A stretch of DNA of 64,000 bases, taken from contig NZ_JRMH01000001.1 in the NCBI RefSeq assembly GCF_000803315.1, positions 3,472,001 to 3,536,000 on the forward strand, given 5' to 3'. The DNA comes from Pectobacterium actinidiae (GTDB taxonomy: Bacteria > Pseudomonadota > Gammaproteobacteria > Enterobacterales > Enterobacteriaceae). Both the position numbers and the translations under genes were made by a program. Positions 27,247-36,919 of the stretch are shown here, one piece after another (the stretch's first letter is position 1; each line of letters begins with the position of its first letter). The notes beneath the pieces are model-generated. The model was not told the DNA's origin and did no database searches. It saw nothing but the letters and a program-made list of their open reading frames with translations.

Positions 27247-29346
27247 CTATACGGCGGGCTGACGCTGCACGGCAAAGCGTGAAAGCCCGGTTTCAGCATG
27301 TGGCGCAGGCAATGCCAGCAGCGTTTGCAGGCGTTCAGCAAAATAAGCGTCAACCGGATGTTTGCCGTCCAGCACGTTTCGCAGCTGTTCTTCTGTAAAT
27401 GGCGTCAGCCTGAGTAGTGCTTCGAAGCTTTCTTTTCGCTCTTTCTGCACGCTGAGTGACAGCGGCGTGACCAGATCATCATTGCTTTGGCAGAGATCCG
27501 CACCATAGGCATGCAGTATCGCCAGCATGCGGGCGGATACCGATTCAGGGCGAGGTGGGAAATCAATAGAGCGGCGACTCGTTATCGCACACAGCGCGGG
27601 GGTCATTCCACCTGCGCCACGCGCATTCGGATTAGCGCCATATTGCAGTAGCACCTCAAGGCAATGCTGAGCGCCCTGCTTTGCCGCCAGCATTAGCGGC
27701 GTCATCGCGGGCTCGCCCCACGCGATATCTTTCTCAATGCCCTGTTGCAACAATACCTTAAGCGTTGCTTTACGCCGTTCGGACGTCACACTCGTATTAT
27801 CAATCACGCGATGCAGCGGCGGTGCAAGGGTGCTCGCCGTTTTCACATTGAGACTAACGCCTTGTTGAATCAACCAGTTCAGCACCTGCGGACGACACCC
27901 TGACACAGCGGCATAAACCATATTCATCCCATCTGGTGACGTGCTATGCAGGTTCATCCCACAGGAGTGCAGATGCCGGAAAACATCAAGCAGCACACTT
28001 TCATGCGGGCTGTGCTGTAAATACAGAAGCAGCGCCATCCCCAACGGAAGCTCACCGTTTTCTTGCAGTACATGCTGTTGATTGAAATCAGCGCCGTGCG
28101 CTATCAGCAGATCGAGCAAGTCAGTATGATATTGTCCGGTGGTAATCATCGCTTCACAGAGCGTATAAAGCGCTGGCCACGTCGTCGGCATGTCGTCCTC
28201 TTCCTCCGACATCGTATAGCCAATATTGGGAGAAGCACCTGATTTCAGTAGGTGTTCGAGAGAAGAAGAAAACACGCGATGGACGCGGCTATCCGTTACA
28301 GCAGCCTTGGCTCGCAGCACAAGATATTGCGCCAGCACCGTCCCCTGATTTACATCACTTTCGCGCTCAGCATTACGTTCGTACTCTGCATCACCCTCAT
28401 CATCGTCAGGTTCGAGTTGTTCAAAACGCAGCGAATAACGACGATCGAGGTCCGTGGTACGTTGCGCAATACGCGCTATCAGTGCAGGAGGATACGACTT
28501 TTCCAGCGCATCCAGCAGAACGCTATACGCAGGCACATCGCAGCGCATATCCGGAAATGTGTCCAACAAGAACGCACAGCATGGCGCAGGCAAACCGCAA
28601 TGCAACGCCATTTCCAGCCAGGTCACCGAGATTTTCTGTTCCTGATTTTTCTGGGCTGAATTAAGCGACAGCGTAAAGCCCGATTCCAACATTCCTTCAC
28701 GTACAGCCTGTGCAATGAACAGCTGAAATACCTCCAGCGTCATCCATGAGCCGGCCTGCCGAAATACCGTTTCCAGTATCGACGTCCCCGTCAGGCGTAC
28801 CGGGCTATCCGCATGGAACAACCGCATTAACAAAAAGCGCTCTTGTTTTTCCAGCAGAATATCGACGGGATGGCGTTTCCCAACTTCGGGGTGAAACAGG
28901 ATGGGCTGATTGATATCCAACCCGTTTGCCAGCAACAGCGCCAGCATTGTGCCGCGTTGAGCATGGGTGTAGACCGGGCTTTCAGGCAGATCAAAAAAGC
29001 AGTGTAACCAACCGCGTCCCTGATTATCATAAAAATCCAGCCGAGCACCGTGCTGTAAAAGCAGCGCAGCAATTTCAGGAGAGTAAGACGTGATCGCCGA
29101 GAAGAGCGCGCTTTCGCCTTCGGGCGTTTCGATACTCGCCCCTTTTTCCAGCAGATAGCGAACAAGATCGAGTTCCGTGTCGCGATCCTGACTCAATTGA
29201 TGCAAAACCGTTTGCCCGTCGCTCGATGCGTTGATGTCGCCTTTCGCCGCCAGATAGCGGTCGATCAGTTTCCGCTTCTTGCTGGTGGGGACATCAGAGA
29301 AACAAATCGTCTCTAACGTATCCGTTTTGGAAGATGAATCAAACAT
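27247..29346 (-). CDS. Ankyrin-repeat protein, first tandem copy
   Basis: A 699-residue protein built of ankyrin-like helical repeats. Clear units include LVRYLLEKGASIETPEGESAL near residues 55-75 and, in the C-terminal third, TPLMLAAKQGAQHCLEVLL followed by QYGANPNARGAGGMTPAL. There is no signal peptide or membrane segment, so it is probably cytoplasmic. The middle part has weaker repeats. It is collinear with the next gene upstream along most of its length, so the two arose by duplication. An AAGGACG ribosome site precedes the ATG, 12 bp after the paralogue's stop. The binding partner and function are unknown. Confidence 0.85.
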   Translation of the reverse strand: MFDSSSKTDTLETICFSDVPTSKKRKLIDRYLAAKGDINASSDGQTVLHQLSQDRDTELDLVRYLLEKGASIETPEGESALFSAITSYSPEIAALLLQHGARLDFYDNQGRGWLHCFFDLPESPVYTHAQRGTMLALLLANGLDINQPILFHPEVGKRHPVDILLEKQERFLLMRLFHADSPVRLTGTSILETVFRQAGSWMTLEVFQLFIAQAVREGMLESGFTLSLNSAQKNQEQKISVTWLEMALHCGLPAPCCAFLLDTFPDMRCDVPAYSVLLDALEKSYPPALIARIAQRTTDLDRRYSLRFEQLEPDDDEGDAEYERNAERESDVNQGTVLAQYLVLRAKAAVTDSRVHRVFSSSLEHLLKSGASPNIGYTMSEEEDDMPTTWPALYTLCEAMITTGQYHTDLLDLLIAHGADFNQQHVLQENGELPLGMALLLYLQHSPHESVLLDVFRHLHSCGMNLHSTSPDGMNMVYAAVSGCRPQVLNWLIQQGVSLNVKTASTLAPPLHRVIDNTSVTSERRKATLKVLLQQGIEKDIAWGEPAMTPLMLAAKQGAQHCLEVLLQYGANPNARGAGGMTPALCAITSRRSIDFPPRPESVSARMLAILHAYGADLCQSNDDLVTPLSLSVQKERKESFEALLRLTPFTEEQLRNVLDGKHPVDAYFAERLQTLLALPAPHAETGLSRFAVQRQPAV

Positions 29347-29358
29347 ATAACTACGTCC

Positions 29359-31395
29359 TTATAGCGGCCACGAATGATGGGAAGACGACGACTCACCAGC
29401 ACTGAGTCGCCCAATCTGTTGGCGTAGCTGATCGGAGAAATAGCAGTAGCGGTTGCCCTGCGCCAGCCAGTCCAGTAGCCGATGCATGTCATCCAGACTG
29501 GGAGACAGTATCTCCAGTAGCGCTTTGAACACCGCTTCGTGTTTATTGCGAATACAGCGAACCAGCAGATCGTTACCCTCTTCATCCACCCGCGCGATCG
29601 TCACGCCATATTGATGAAGCAGGGTCACAATTCGCGCCGCCGCCGCATCGGCGCGGTATAGCGCACAGCGCAGGGGAGTCATGCCGTTGGCACTGCGGGC
29701 ATGCGGGTTGGCTCCCCGCGCCAGCAATACCTCAGCACACTTCGCTTCGCCATAGTAAGCCGCGCACATGAGCGGCGTGAATTGCTCATCAATCGAGAAC
29801 TCATCAATATTCGCGCCGTTATCCAGCAGTACCGCGACGGTTTCAGCACGTCGCTCTGGCGTCAATGCTTCATCGCTATATAGGCTGATGGTTTTATGCA
29901 GAACAGGGGAATTGTCGAACCCACTCAGAGTGTGAATATCCACACCGTGCGCAATAAGCCATTGTAAAACCAGTGGTCGTGAGCCTATTCCCGCAGCGGC
30001 TGTCGTGTTGATCAGGTAGGCATTAGTCGCGTGCAAATCCATACCGTGTTCGTAGAGGTAATTCATCACCTGAAGCAGCACTTCTTCATGTGTCGAACGA
30101 TAGCCACGCTGAAGCAGCGTAATGCAGAGCGGTTCGCTGACCGCACTTTTCTTCACGTTGAAATTCGCACCATGCGCCACCAGTAAATCCAGTAGGTCGG
30201 GACGAAAGTTATTCTGCGACACCATTTCAACACAAACGAGGTAAAGCAATGACCAGTTCCGCATTTCATAGCTGTGCCCTCCACTCATCTTATCGACCAG
30301 AGGCGATGCGCCGTATTGCAGCAACAGGCTCATGGCATCGTAAAAATAAGGGTAATAATCGGGTTCACTCAGCGCCTTGATCAGACGGTTGTCCACAAAC
30401 TGCATCATGGTCGAGCTACCGACGTCGGGATACGCATCCGCCTCCCACCCGTCCCGTTTTTTCCGGCCAGAAGAAATGAACAGGGAATACGGACGATCGA
30501 TATCTGCCGTTTTCTGCATAATCCGCTCCGCCAGATCGAGCGAATAACGGTTAAGCAAAGCATCCAGAACAAAGCTGTAGTGGCTTAAATCGCAGCGGAT
30601 ATCAGGGCAGGTATCCAGCAAACATTCACAGAGGCGTTCGTCCGCAGCGTAGAAAATAGCCATTTCTAAGAGTGACCCATCGGTACGGATCTTCTTATCT
30701 TCGGAAAGAATGACTCCCGGTTCACGATAGGCCGATCCCCCCGCCCGTTTCACGATCTGCTGAAAAAGCGGCAATGGAAGCCACTCGCTTTTATAGTTAA
30801 AGAGGCGTTCAAAAATGCCGGTTTCGGCGAAATGAATCGGGATATCGAGCTGAAAGATGTGCTCCAACAGGCTCACATCCTTCTCACACATCACGATCTC
30901 GATCGGAAAGCTGGTCTCCAGTGATGTCCAGAAAATGGTTTCACGATTAAGATCCAAGCCGTAGCGTAACAACAGATCGAGCATTTGCTTACGCTGGTCG
31001 TCGGTGTAGGTATGTCGATCCTGTGGGCAGTACAGATAATTCAGCCATGAATTGCTGAAAAAATTGAGGTAGTGCACATCAGCGCCGTACTGAAGATAGA
31101 GCTCGGCCAGTTCCAGATGGAAAAACTCGATCGCATTATGCAATGCGCTGAATCCTCCGGGTTGTTCAATAAAAGCCCCTTTATCCAGCAGGTAACGGAC
31201 CAGTTCAATATCCGGCGCGTCCGTCTTGACCGTTAGCAAACCGAGTACATTAGCAGTATGGCGTTGCCTTTCATTGATGCTGCCGCCCTGTGCCAGAAAG
31301 CGGTCGATTTGTCGTTTTTTCTTTTCCAGAGGTAGGTCTGAACAACAGATGTCATGCAGACTTTGCTGCTGACGAGAAAATATTCCCCACATCAT
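29359..31395 (-). CDS. Ankyrin-repeat protein, second tandem copy
   Basis: A protein of about 678 residues with ankyrin repeats such as LVRYLLDKGAFIEQPGGFSAL in the N-terminal part and FTPLMCAAYYGEAKCAEVLL then ARGANPHARSANGMTPLRCA near the C-terminus. The N-terminal motif LHDICCSDLPLEKKKRQIDRFL parallels LETICFSDVPTSKKRKLIDRYL in the sister gene, showing common origin. The ATG at 31395 follows GAGGG by six bases and is preferred to an ATG 21 bp upstream. It is the first gene of a two-gene unit. Function is unknown; ankyrin proteins bind other proteins. Confidence 0.85.
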   Translation of the reverse strand: MMWGIFSRQQQSLHDICCSDLPLEKKKRQIDRFLAQGGSINERQRHTANVLGLLTVKTDAPDIELVRYLLDKGAFIEQPGGFSALHNAIEFFHLELAELYLQYGADVHYLNFFSNSWLNYLYCPQDRHTYTDDQRKQMLDLLLRYGLDLNRETIFWTSLETSFPIEIVMCEKDVSLLEHIFQLDIPIHFAETGIFERLFNYKSEWLPLPLFQQIVKRAGGSAYREPGVILSEDKKIRTDGSLLEMAIFYAADERLCECLLDTCPDIRCDLSHYSFVLDALLNRYSLDLAERIMQKTADIDRPYSLFISSGRKKRDGWEADAYPDVGSSTMMQFVDNRLIKALSEPDYYPYFYDAMSLLLQYGASPLVDKMSGGHSYEMRNWSLLYLVCVEMVSQNNFRPDLLDLLVAHGANFNVKKSAVSEPLCITLLQRGYRSTHEEVLLQVMNYLYEHGMDLHATNAYLINTTAAAGIGSRPLVLQWLIAHGVDIHTLSGFDNSPVLHKTISLYSDEALTPERRAETVAVLLDNGANIDEFSIDEQFTPLMCAAYYGEAKCAEVLLARGANPHARSANGMTPLRCALYRADAAAARIVTLLHQYGVTIARVDEEGNDLLVRCIRNKHEAVFKALLEILSPSLDDMHRLLDWLAQGNRYCYFSDQLRQQIGRLSAGESSSSHHSWPL

Positions 31396-31567
31396 TGTAT
31401 CCCTCAACGATCCCAAACGGGTAAAAATGATAATTTATCAATTACCTGCGATGATAACGCACATCCATACTCTTGTCCGGCGGGCTTGCCTAAAAACAGT
31501 TGCCGAGCGACGCCGCGTACTGAATACTCAGGTCTCTTCGTTTTTGTTAATTGAGAAATGACACCTC

Positions 31568-31903
31568 ATGCCACATTGTATCGCCGAACATTCCTCAAAC
31601 ATTGATGTAAATTCCCTACTCCCTGCGATCTACCACGGTGCGCTCGAATCCGGTTTATTTGCCAGTGACGGCAGTGACATCAAAGTCAGATCCCTTGCTT
31701 ACGACAGCTATACAACAGGGGGGAAACGAGCCAGCTTTATTCATGTGGCAATCAAGGTGCTTTCTGGACAGACGGGGGAGCAGAAAAGTAATCTCTCCAA
31801 TCTGGTACTTCAGAAGATCGAAGCACTTGGATTGAAGAATCTGTCAGTTACGGTTGAGGTAATTGATATGGACAGACTTTGCTACGCCAAACAGATCCTG
31901 TAA
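31568..31903 (+). CDS. 5-carboxymethyl-2-hydroxymuconate isomerase-like protein
   Basis: The 111-residue protein matches the CHMI branch of the tautomerase superfamily. It starts MPHCIAEHS, so removal of Met would expose the catalytic Pro, and FIHVAIKVLSGQT resembles the corresponding strand in HpcD. In E. coli the enzyme acts in homoprotocatechuate breakdown, but no other genes of that pathway lie nearby. It is divergent from the ankyrin pair and convergent with frsA. The true substrate may differ. Confidence 0.8.
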   Translation: MPHCIAEHSSNIDVNSLLPAIYHGALESGLFASDGSDIKVRSLAYDSYTTGGKRASFIHVAIKVLSGQTGEQKSNLSNLVLQKIEALGLKNLSVTVEVIDMDRLCYAKQIL

Positions 31904-31929
31904 TCAGCGATCATCATCTGGCAGAAACA

Positions 31930-31967
31930 ACGATCTGTGCCGAGAAGATTCTGCCTGCACAGATCGT
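31930..31967. terminator. Hairpin between convergent genes
   Basis: ACGATCTGTGC and GCACAGATCGT form a perfect 11-bp stem with a 16-base loop between the ends of the isomerase gene and frsA. No strong T run follows, so a termination role is probable but not certain. Confidence 0.5.
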
Positions 31968-31980
31968 ACGTTACGTCCTT

Positions 31981-33228
31981 CTACACTTTATCCTGTAACC
32001 ATCTGCTGATTTGCTGTAGTGCGCGGTCGAAGTTCTGGTATACCGGAGAAAAATTAACTGGCAGCAGCTTCCCTTGTGCGGATGAATTCACAATCAAACT
32101 TGCCTCTTCTTTCGGGCATAGCGGATCGTTTTCCCAGTAACCGGCCAGCATCGGCGTCGGGCAGCGGCGCCCTAACAGCCCCTGTGTTTTCAGCGAATAA
32201 CGCCCCAGTTCGGTTTTCAGCGAAGTATCCGTCGAGAACGGCATACCCAGCCGGCTCGCCAGCACATCCATAAACATATCCGGCACCTGCTGTTGGCGAT
32301 TCTGATCGCTTAACAGATGGTGCACTATCGGGCCAAGGCAGGCCACACCGCGCAAGCGCTGCGATTCCAGATACGCCAGCCGAACGGCGATATTGGCCCC
32401 AAAACGGAAGCCAAACGCAACAACGCGGGTGTGATCGATCCACGGGACATCAGGCAACGCGCGCAACACCTGCTGATGCAGGAAACTGGAATCCTGAGTC
32501 AGCTTCCAGCGGGAAGAAAATCCAACGGAGGGGACATCAATCGTCAGCATTGCCATGCCCGCTGGCGCAAAATAGTCCTGAAACAGGCGATGATAATCAC
32601 TCTGCAACATTTCCAGACTACCGCACATCAGAACAGTTGGGAAAGGCGCTTTCGCCTGCGATGGCATATGCAGAAAACCGGTCAGCGTGCCGCCGCCAGC
32701 AATCGGGAAGGTCAGTTCTTTGAGTTCGTAAGGTAGATACTTGGCGGCTTCTTCATAGGCGCGGTTTGCCAGCGTTTGCGCCTGCTCCGCCAGCTCATCA
32801 CCTTTAATATGCGGATAGGCAGCAATACTGTAGAGGTTGGCTGCGTTCAGCCAGAACTGCCCAGTTTGCGCATCATTGCCGCTTTCTGTTGCCCGCTGCT
32901 GCCAGTCTGCGCCCTGCTTCGCCCATTCATAAATCCAGTTACCGCCCCGGTAGCCGATGACCGTATCGAGCAGTTGCTCGTTGCTTCTGTCAGCCTTACT
33001 GACAGCAATACGCGACAGCACATCTTCGATCTCCCACGGATCGACGCCACGCCAAATCCACATCAGCCGGTTGATCATCCGATACCAACTACGGGTCTTC
33101 TCCCCTTCCAGCGTAGAATGCAGCCCCTGCACATCCTGACTATTCCGCGTACGTCTGACCAACGTCGAGGTTTCTGGATGTTTAAAGGATGGTTTGAATA
33201 GCGTTTCAGACAGGTTAGCTTGCGCCAC
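31981..33228 (-). CDS. frsA: Fermentation-respiration switch protein FrsA
   Basis: FrsA is an alpha/beta-hydrolase fold protein linked in E. coli to the glucose PTS protein IIA-Glc and to a shift toward fermentation; esterase activity has been reported for the family. The 415 residues are of normal length. They contain [12 protein letters not shown] and [20 protein letters not shown], where GFRFG replaces the classical GxSxG elbow, as in E. coli FrsA. The start is GTG at 33228, with GGAGG upstream. The frsA-gpt order is the same as in E. coli, apart from orientation details not tested here. Confidence 0.95.
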   Translation of the reverse strand: MAQANLSETLFKPSFKHPETSTLVRRTRNSQDVQGLHSTLEGEKTRSWYRMINRLMWIWRGVDPWEIEDVLSRIAVSKADRSNEQLLDTVIGYRGGNWIYEWAKQGADWQQRATESGNDAQTGQFWLNAANLYSIAAYPHIKGDELAEQAQTLANRAYEEAAKYLPYELKELTFPIAGGGTLTGFLHMPSQAKAPFPTVLMCGSLEMLQSDYHRLFQDYFAPAGMAMLTIDVPSVGFSSRWKLTQDSSFLHQQVLRALPDVPWIDHTRVVAFGFRFGANIAVRLAYLESQRLRGVACLGPIVHHLLSDQNRQQQVPDMFMDVLASRLGMPFSTDTSLKTELGRYSLKTQGLLGRRCPTPMLAGYWENDPLCPKEEASLIVNSSAQGKLLPVNFSPVYQNFDRALQQISRWLQDKV

Positions 33229-33429
33229 AGCAGCCTCCGTTAATGTAAACCGCTGTCAGCGGACATCAGACGACTTTTTCGTCACCCGCTAAAGTGTAAC
33301 GAACTCAGGCCAGAGAAGACAAATATCAACGGCAGAAACACACGATCGGATCAAATCCTGTGGCAGAAATACTGACCGTTCAGAAACAACAGTCGCCAGA
33401 AATTACCATCGTCACAAATACCCATCGTC

Positions 33430-33462
33430 AAAAACAACAATGCCCGGCTAAACCGGGCATTG
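33430..33462 (-). terminator. gpt terminator
   Basis: CAATGCCCGG and CCGGGCATTG form a 10-bp stem with a short loop 12 bp after the gpt stop codon. On the minus strand TTGTTTTT follows. Confidence 0.85.
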
Positions 33463-33473
33463 GTAGAAATCGA

Positions 33474-33932
33474 TTAGCGGCCAGACAACGGCGGAACAAA
33501 GACCACGCCCATATCCCACGGCTGTTCAATCCAGGTGTCCTGCGGGATATCAATCACGTAGTCATCGACTAGCGGTTGGCCAGCAGGTTTCGCGAAAATA
33601 GTCACAAAGTGCGCTTTCGGGTACATGTCACGAATCGCCTTCGCCGTACCACCGGTATCAACCAGATCGTCAACCACGATGAATCCTTCGCCATCTCCCT
33701 CGGCACGCTTGATGACTTTCATTTCGCGTTGGTTGTCGTGGTCATAGCTGGAAATGCAAACGGTATCAACGTGACGAATGCCCAGTTCACGCGCCAGCAG
33801 CGCGCCAGGAACCAGACCGCCGCGACTGACGGCAATGATGCCTTTCCATTGATCGGCAGGCAGTAAACGCTGTGCCAGTTTGCGGGCATGAATTTGCAAC
33901 ATATCCCAGGTTACGACGTACTTTTCGCTCAT
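33474..33932 (-). CDS. gpt: Xanthine-guanine phosphoribosyltransferase Gpt
   Basis: Gpt salvages guanine, xanthine and, less well, hypoxanthine to the nucleotides, using PRPP. The 152-residue protein shows the PRPP-binding motif [15 protein letters not shown] and the N-terminal [14 protein letters not shown]. It is complete and ends with a strong terminator. It is divergent from pepD. Confidence 0.98.
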   Translation of the reverse strand: MSEKYVVTWDMLQIHARKLAQRLLPADQWKGIIAVSRGGLVPGALLARELGIRHVDTVCISSYDHDNQREMKVIKRAEGDGEGFIVVDDLVDTGGTAKAIRDMYPKAHFVTIFAKPAGQPLVDDYVIDIPQDTWIEQPWDMGVVFVPPLSGR

Positions 33933-34261
33933 AAAATATATCCCAGCCGAATAAAAAACGGCTTAAGTTGAGTCTGAGGGGGGAAAAAGGTTGCGCGAGA
34001 TTATAGATAGCCAACAACATAAAAACCAGTTTTTCTCAACGCGAGAATCGAGTTTTTCCTGTTAACCTGCGCCCTGCCGAGCCCATTGGCGCATATTGCA
34101 GCAGGAAAAATAAGACAGCGCCGACGGCAATTCCCCTGCTTTGATGGAAAATGATATTCTGTTGTGACACGCCATGTTCCGTGGCTAACTGCGATCAACT
34201 TTTAACCTGTAGCCCCTGCACGCCAGAATGCGCATAAGGGGCTAAAAAGGAGACTGAAATA
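33933..34261. promoter_or_regulatory. gpt-pepD divergent intergenic region
   Basis: This 329-bp region holds the promoters of both genes. No operator was recognised. The hairpin at 34210-34244, listed separately, is its only clear structure. Confidence 0.45.
34210..34244 (+). promoter_or_regulatory. Hairpin directly before the pepD ribosome site
   Basis: TAGCCCCT and AGGGGCTA form an 8-bp stem, extended by GC-rich inner pairing. The stem ends three bases before the AAGGAG ribosome site of pepD, so it could affect translation or mRNA stability. No ligand-binding element was recognised. Confidence 0.5.
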
Positions 34262-35722
34262 GTGTCTGAATTGTCTCAACTGTCCCCCCAGCCTCTGTGG
34301 GATATTTTCGCCAAGATCTGTTCCATCCCGCACCCGTCTTATCATGAAGAAGCACTGGCCGCGCACATTCTGGAATGGGCTAAAGAGAAAGGCATCTATA
34401 CCGAGCGCGATCAGGTCGGCAATATTCTGCTGCGCAAAGCGGCAACCGCAGGCATGGAAAATCGCAAGCCTGTCGTGTTACAGGCGCATCTGGATATGGT
34501 GCCGCAGAAAAACAACGACACCGTACACGATTTCACTACCGATCCGATCCAACCTTACGTTGACGGTGAGTGGCTGAAAGCACGCGGCACCACGCTGGGT
34601 GCGGATAACGGGATTGGTATGGCTTCAGCGCTGGCAGTGCTGGCCGATCCAAGCGTCGAGCACGGCCCGCTGGAAGTGCTGCTGACCATGACGGAAGAAG
34701 CCGGTATGGATGGCGCGTTTGGCCTGCAACCTAACTGGCTTCAGGGCGAAATCCTGATCAATACCGATTCGGAAGAAGAAGGCGAGATCTACATGGGTTG
34801 CGCTGGCGGTATTGATTTCATTACCCGTCTGCCGCTGGTGCGCGAACTGCCACCTGCTGGTTACCACACGCTCAAGCTGACGATCAAAGGGCTGAAAGGC
34901 GGCCACTCTGGCGGTGACATCCATTTGGGGCTGGGCAACGCCAACAAACTGCTGGCACGTTTCCTGTTCGAGCAGGCGCAAGCGCTGGATATCCGCATTC
35001 TCGATCTGAACGGTGGGACGCTGCGTAACGCGATTCCGCGTGAAGCCTTCGCCACGCTGTCATTGCCTGCCGCTAACGTCGAGCAGTTGAAAGCGCTGAG
35101 CCAGGACTATCTGGCCGTGCTGAAAAATGAACTGTCCGCCGTTGAGAAAAACGTGACCATATTGGTGGAAGCCAGCGACAGCAACGAGCACCCGCTGACA
35201 CAGGACAGCCGCGATCGCCTGCTGGCACTGCTCAACGCCACGCCGAACGGCGTGATCCGCATGAGCGACGAAGTTAAAGGCGTGGTAGAAACGTCGCTGA
35301 ACCTCGGCGTTGTCACGATGGAAGACGATCACGCGGAAATTATCTGCCTGATTCGTTCACTGATCGACAGCGGCAAAGACGCCGTCGTTGGTACGCTGAC
35401 GGCGCTGGGCCAGTTGGCAGGCGCGAAAACATCACCGAAAGGCGGCTACCCTGGCTGGCAGCCGGATGCCCATTCGCCGGTCATGGCGCTGGTGCGTGAA
35501 ACGTACCAGAAGCTGTTCAACAAGACGCCGAACATCATGGTCATTCACGCGGGTCTGGAATGTGGTCTGTTCAAGAAACCGTACCCAGACATGGATATGG
35601 TTTCCATCGGGCCGACCATCACCGGGCCACACTCCCCGGATGAGCAAGTGCATATCGGCAGCGTCGATCTGTACTGGAAATTACTGACAGCGCTGCTGAA
35701 AGCCATTCCGCCACGCGCTTAA
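34262..35722 (+). CDS. pepD: Aminoacyl-histidine dipeptidase PepD
   Basis: PepD (peptidase D) is a cytoplasmic zinc dipeptidase of the M20 family that cleaves beta-alanyl-His and many other dipeptides. The 486 residues show metal-site motifs LQAHLDMVPQK, LGADNGIGMA and TMTEEAGMDGAFG, and the LKGGHSGGDIH dimer-domain motif. The start codon is GTG, preceded by AAGGAG. The GTG start and a leader hairpin suggest moderate translation. Confidence 0.97.
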   Translation: MSELSQLSPQPLWDIFAKICSIPHPSYHEEALAAHILEWAKEKGIYTERDQVGNILLRKAATAGMENRKPVVLQAHLDMVPQKNNDTVHDFTTDPIQPYVDGEWLKARGTTLGADNGIGMASALAVLADPSVEHGPLEVLLTMTEEAGMDGAFGLQPNWLQGEILINTDSEEEGEIYMGCAGGIDFITRLPLVRELPPAGYHTLKLTIKGLKGGHSGGDIHLGLGNANKLLARFLFEQAQALDIRILDLNGGTLRNAIPREAFATLSLPAANVEQLKALSQDYLAVLKNELSAVEKNVTILVEASDSNEHPLTQDSRDRLLALLNATPNGVIRMSDEVKGVVETSLNLGVVTMEDDHAEIICLIRSLIDSGKDAVVGTLTALGQLAGAKTSPKGGYPGWQPDAHSPVMALVRETYQKLFNKTPNIMVIHAGLECGLFKKPYPDMDMVSIGPTITGPHSPDEQVHIGSVDLYWKLLTALLKAIPPRA

Positions 35723-35743
35723 TCGCACCGCGGTAAACACAGA

Positions 35744-35768
35744 GGCGACGGATATCCGTCGCCTTTTT
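35744..35768 (+). terminator. pepD terminator
   Basis: GGCGACGGAT and ATCCGTCGCC form a 10-bp stem without spacer, followed by TTTTT. It lies 21 bp after the pepD stop and before the convergent dinB. Confidence 0.88.
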
Positions 35769-35785
35769 ATTTCCAGCCCACCTTA

Positions 35786-36844
35786 TTACCCCCAATCAAA
35801 CACCAGCTGTCGCTCAATTTGCGGGTCGAGCAACGTCACATGTAGCCCAACCAGCCGGACGCCTCTGGATTTACGCCGCTCCTGCCAGGTTTGCTGCGCA
35901 ATCTTCAACAGATCTTGTTTATTCAATATTGGCCACACATGCTCCTGCGTCGTTTGCTGAAAATCATCAAACTTGAGTTTGACGCCCTGACGCGCAATAT
36001 GCAGATCGGGCTTCACCCGTTTCAGGCGGACTTCCAGTTCTTCATAAAGCTGTTCGATCAGGTTTTCACACTGTTCCCAGTCATGAATATCCTGCGCCAG
36101 CGTCTTCTCCACGCCGACCGATTTTCTCAGCCGATCGGGTGAAATCCGTCGCTCATCGATCCCCTGACAGCGCTCCCACAGCACACGACCAAATTTACCG
36201 AATTCTTTAAGCAAATCCGCCAGCGCATACACCCGAACATCGGCACAGGTATGCAGGCCGCGCTCTTCCAGCCGTTTCGCTGTCACCTTCCCGACACCGG
36301 GGATCTTCTCCAGCGGTAGCGCCAGCAGGAAATCATCCACCTGCTCCGGTGTAATCACATATTGTCCATTCGGCTTATTTAACTCAGACGCGATCTTCGC
36401 CAGAAACTTGATCGGTGCAATCCCTGCCGAGGCCGTCAGATTCAGTTCATCGGCGATGGTTCGACGGATTTCTTCAGCGATACGCGTCGCCGAACCGTTG
36501 CAGTGCGGGCTATCGGTGACATCCAGATAGGCCTCATCCAGAGAAAGGGGTTCAATCAGCGACGTGTAGCGGGAGAAGATTTCGCGGATTTGGCGCGAGG
36601 TGGACTTATACACCTCCATGCGCCCAGGCAACAACGTGAGGTGTGGACACAGGCGCAAGGCGGTTGCCGTTGCCATCGCACTGCGAACACCATAGCGTCG
36701 GGCAGGATAGTTAGCGGTGCTGATGACGCCACGACGATCGGCGCTCCCGCCAATCGCCAGAGGAATATCGCGCAGGCGCGGGTTATCACGCATCTCAATT
36801 GCTGCGTAGAAGCAGTCCATATCAACATGAATGATTTTGCGCAT
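35786..36844 (-). CDS. dinB: DNA polymerase IV DinB
   Basis: DinB is an SOS-induced Y-family polymerase for translesion synthesis. The 352 residues carry the catalytic motifs [12 protein letters not shown] near the start and [10 protein letters not shown], with both acidic catalytic pairs intact, and the C-terminal little-finger region. The ATG at 36844 follows GAGGGG; an upstream in-frame ATG 54 bp earlier would run through the promoter region and is rejected. A LexA box lies 19 bp upstream. Confidence 0.97.
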   Translation of the reverse strand: MRKIIHVDMDCFYAAIEMRDNPRLRDIPLAIGGSADRRGVISTANYPARRYGVRSAMATATALRLCPHLTLLPGRMEVYKSTSRQIREIFSRYTSLIEPLSLDEAYLDVTDSPHCNGSATRIAEEIRRTIADELNLTASAGIAPIKFLAKIASELNKPNGQYVITPEQVDDFLLALPLEKIPGVGKVTAKRLEERGLHTCADVRVYALADLLKEFGKFGRVLWERCQGIDERRISPDRLRKSVGVEKTLAQDIHDWEQCENLIEQLYEELEVRLKRVKPDLHIARQGVKLKFDDFQQTTQEHVWPILNKQDLLKIAQQTWQERRKSRGVRLVGLHVTLLDPQIERQLVFDWG

Positions 36845-36862
36845 ACTGCCCCTCTGACAACA

Positions 36863-36878
36863 CTGTATGAATATACAG
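36863..36878 (-). promoter_or_regulatory. LexA box of dinB
   Basis: CTGTATGAATATACAG keeps the CTG-N10-CAG pattern of the SOS operator, with an AT-rich centre. It lies 19 bp upstream of the dinB start. Confidence 0.88.
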
Positions 36879-36919
36879 ATCAAAGTCAGTATAGACAAGC
36901 TGCGCGATGTCTGCCGCGT

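Noticed and set aside
33360..33440. Short similar strings (ATCGTCA, CAGAAA) after frsA suggesting a CRISPR or tandem array
   Set aside because: Only two or three loose copies without regular spacing; no CRISPR array is seen anywhere in the window.
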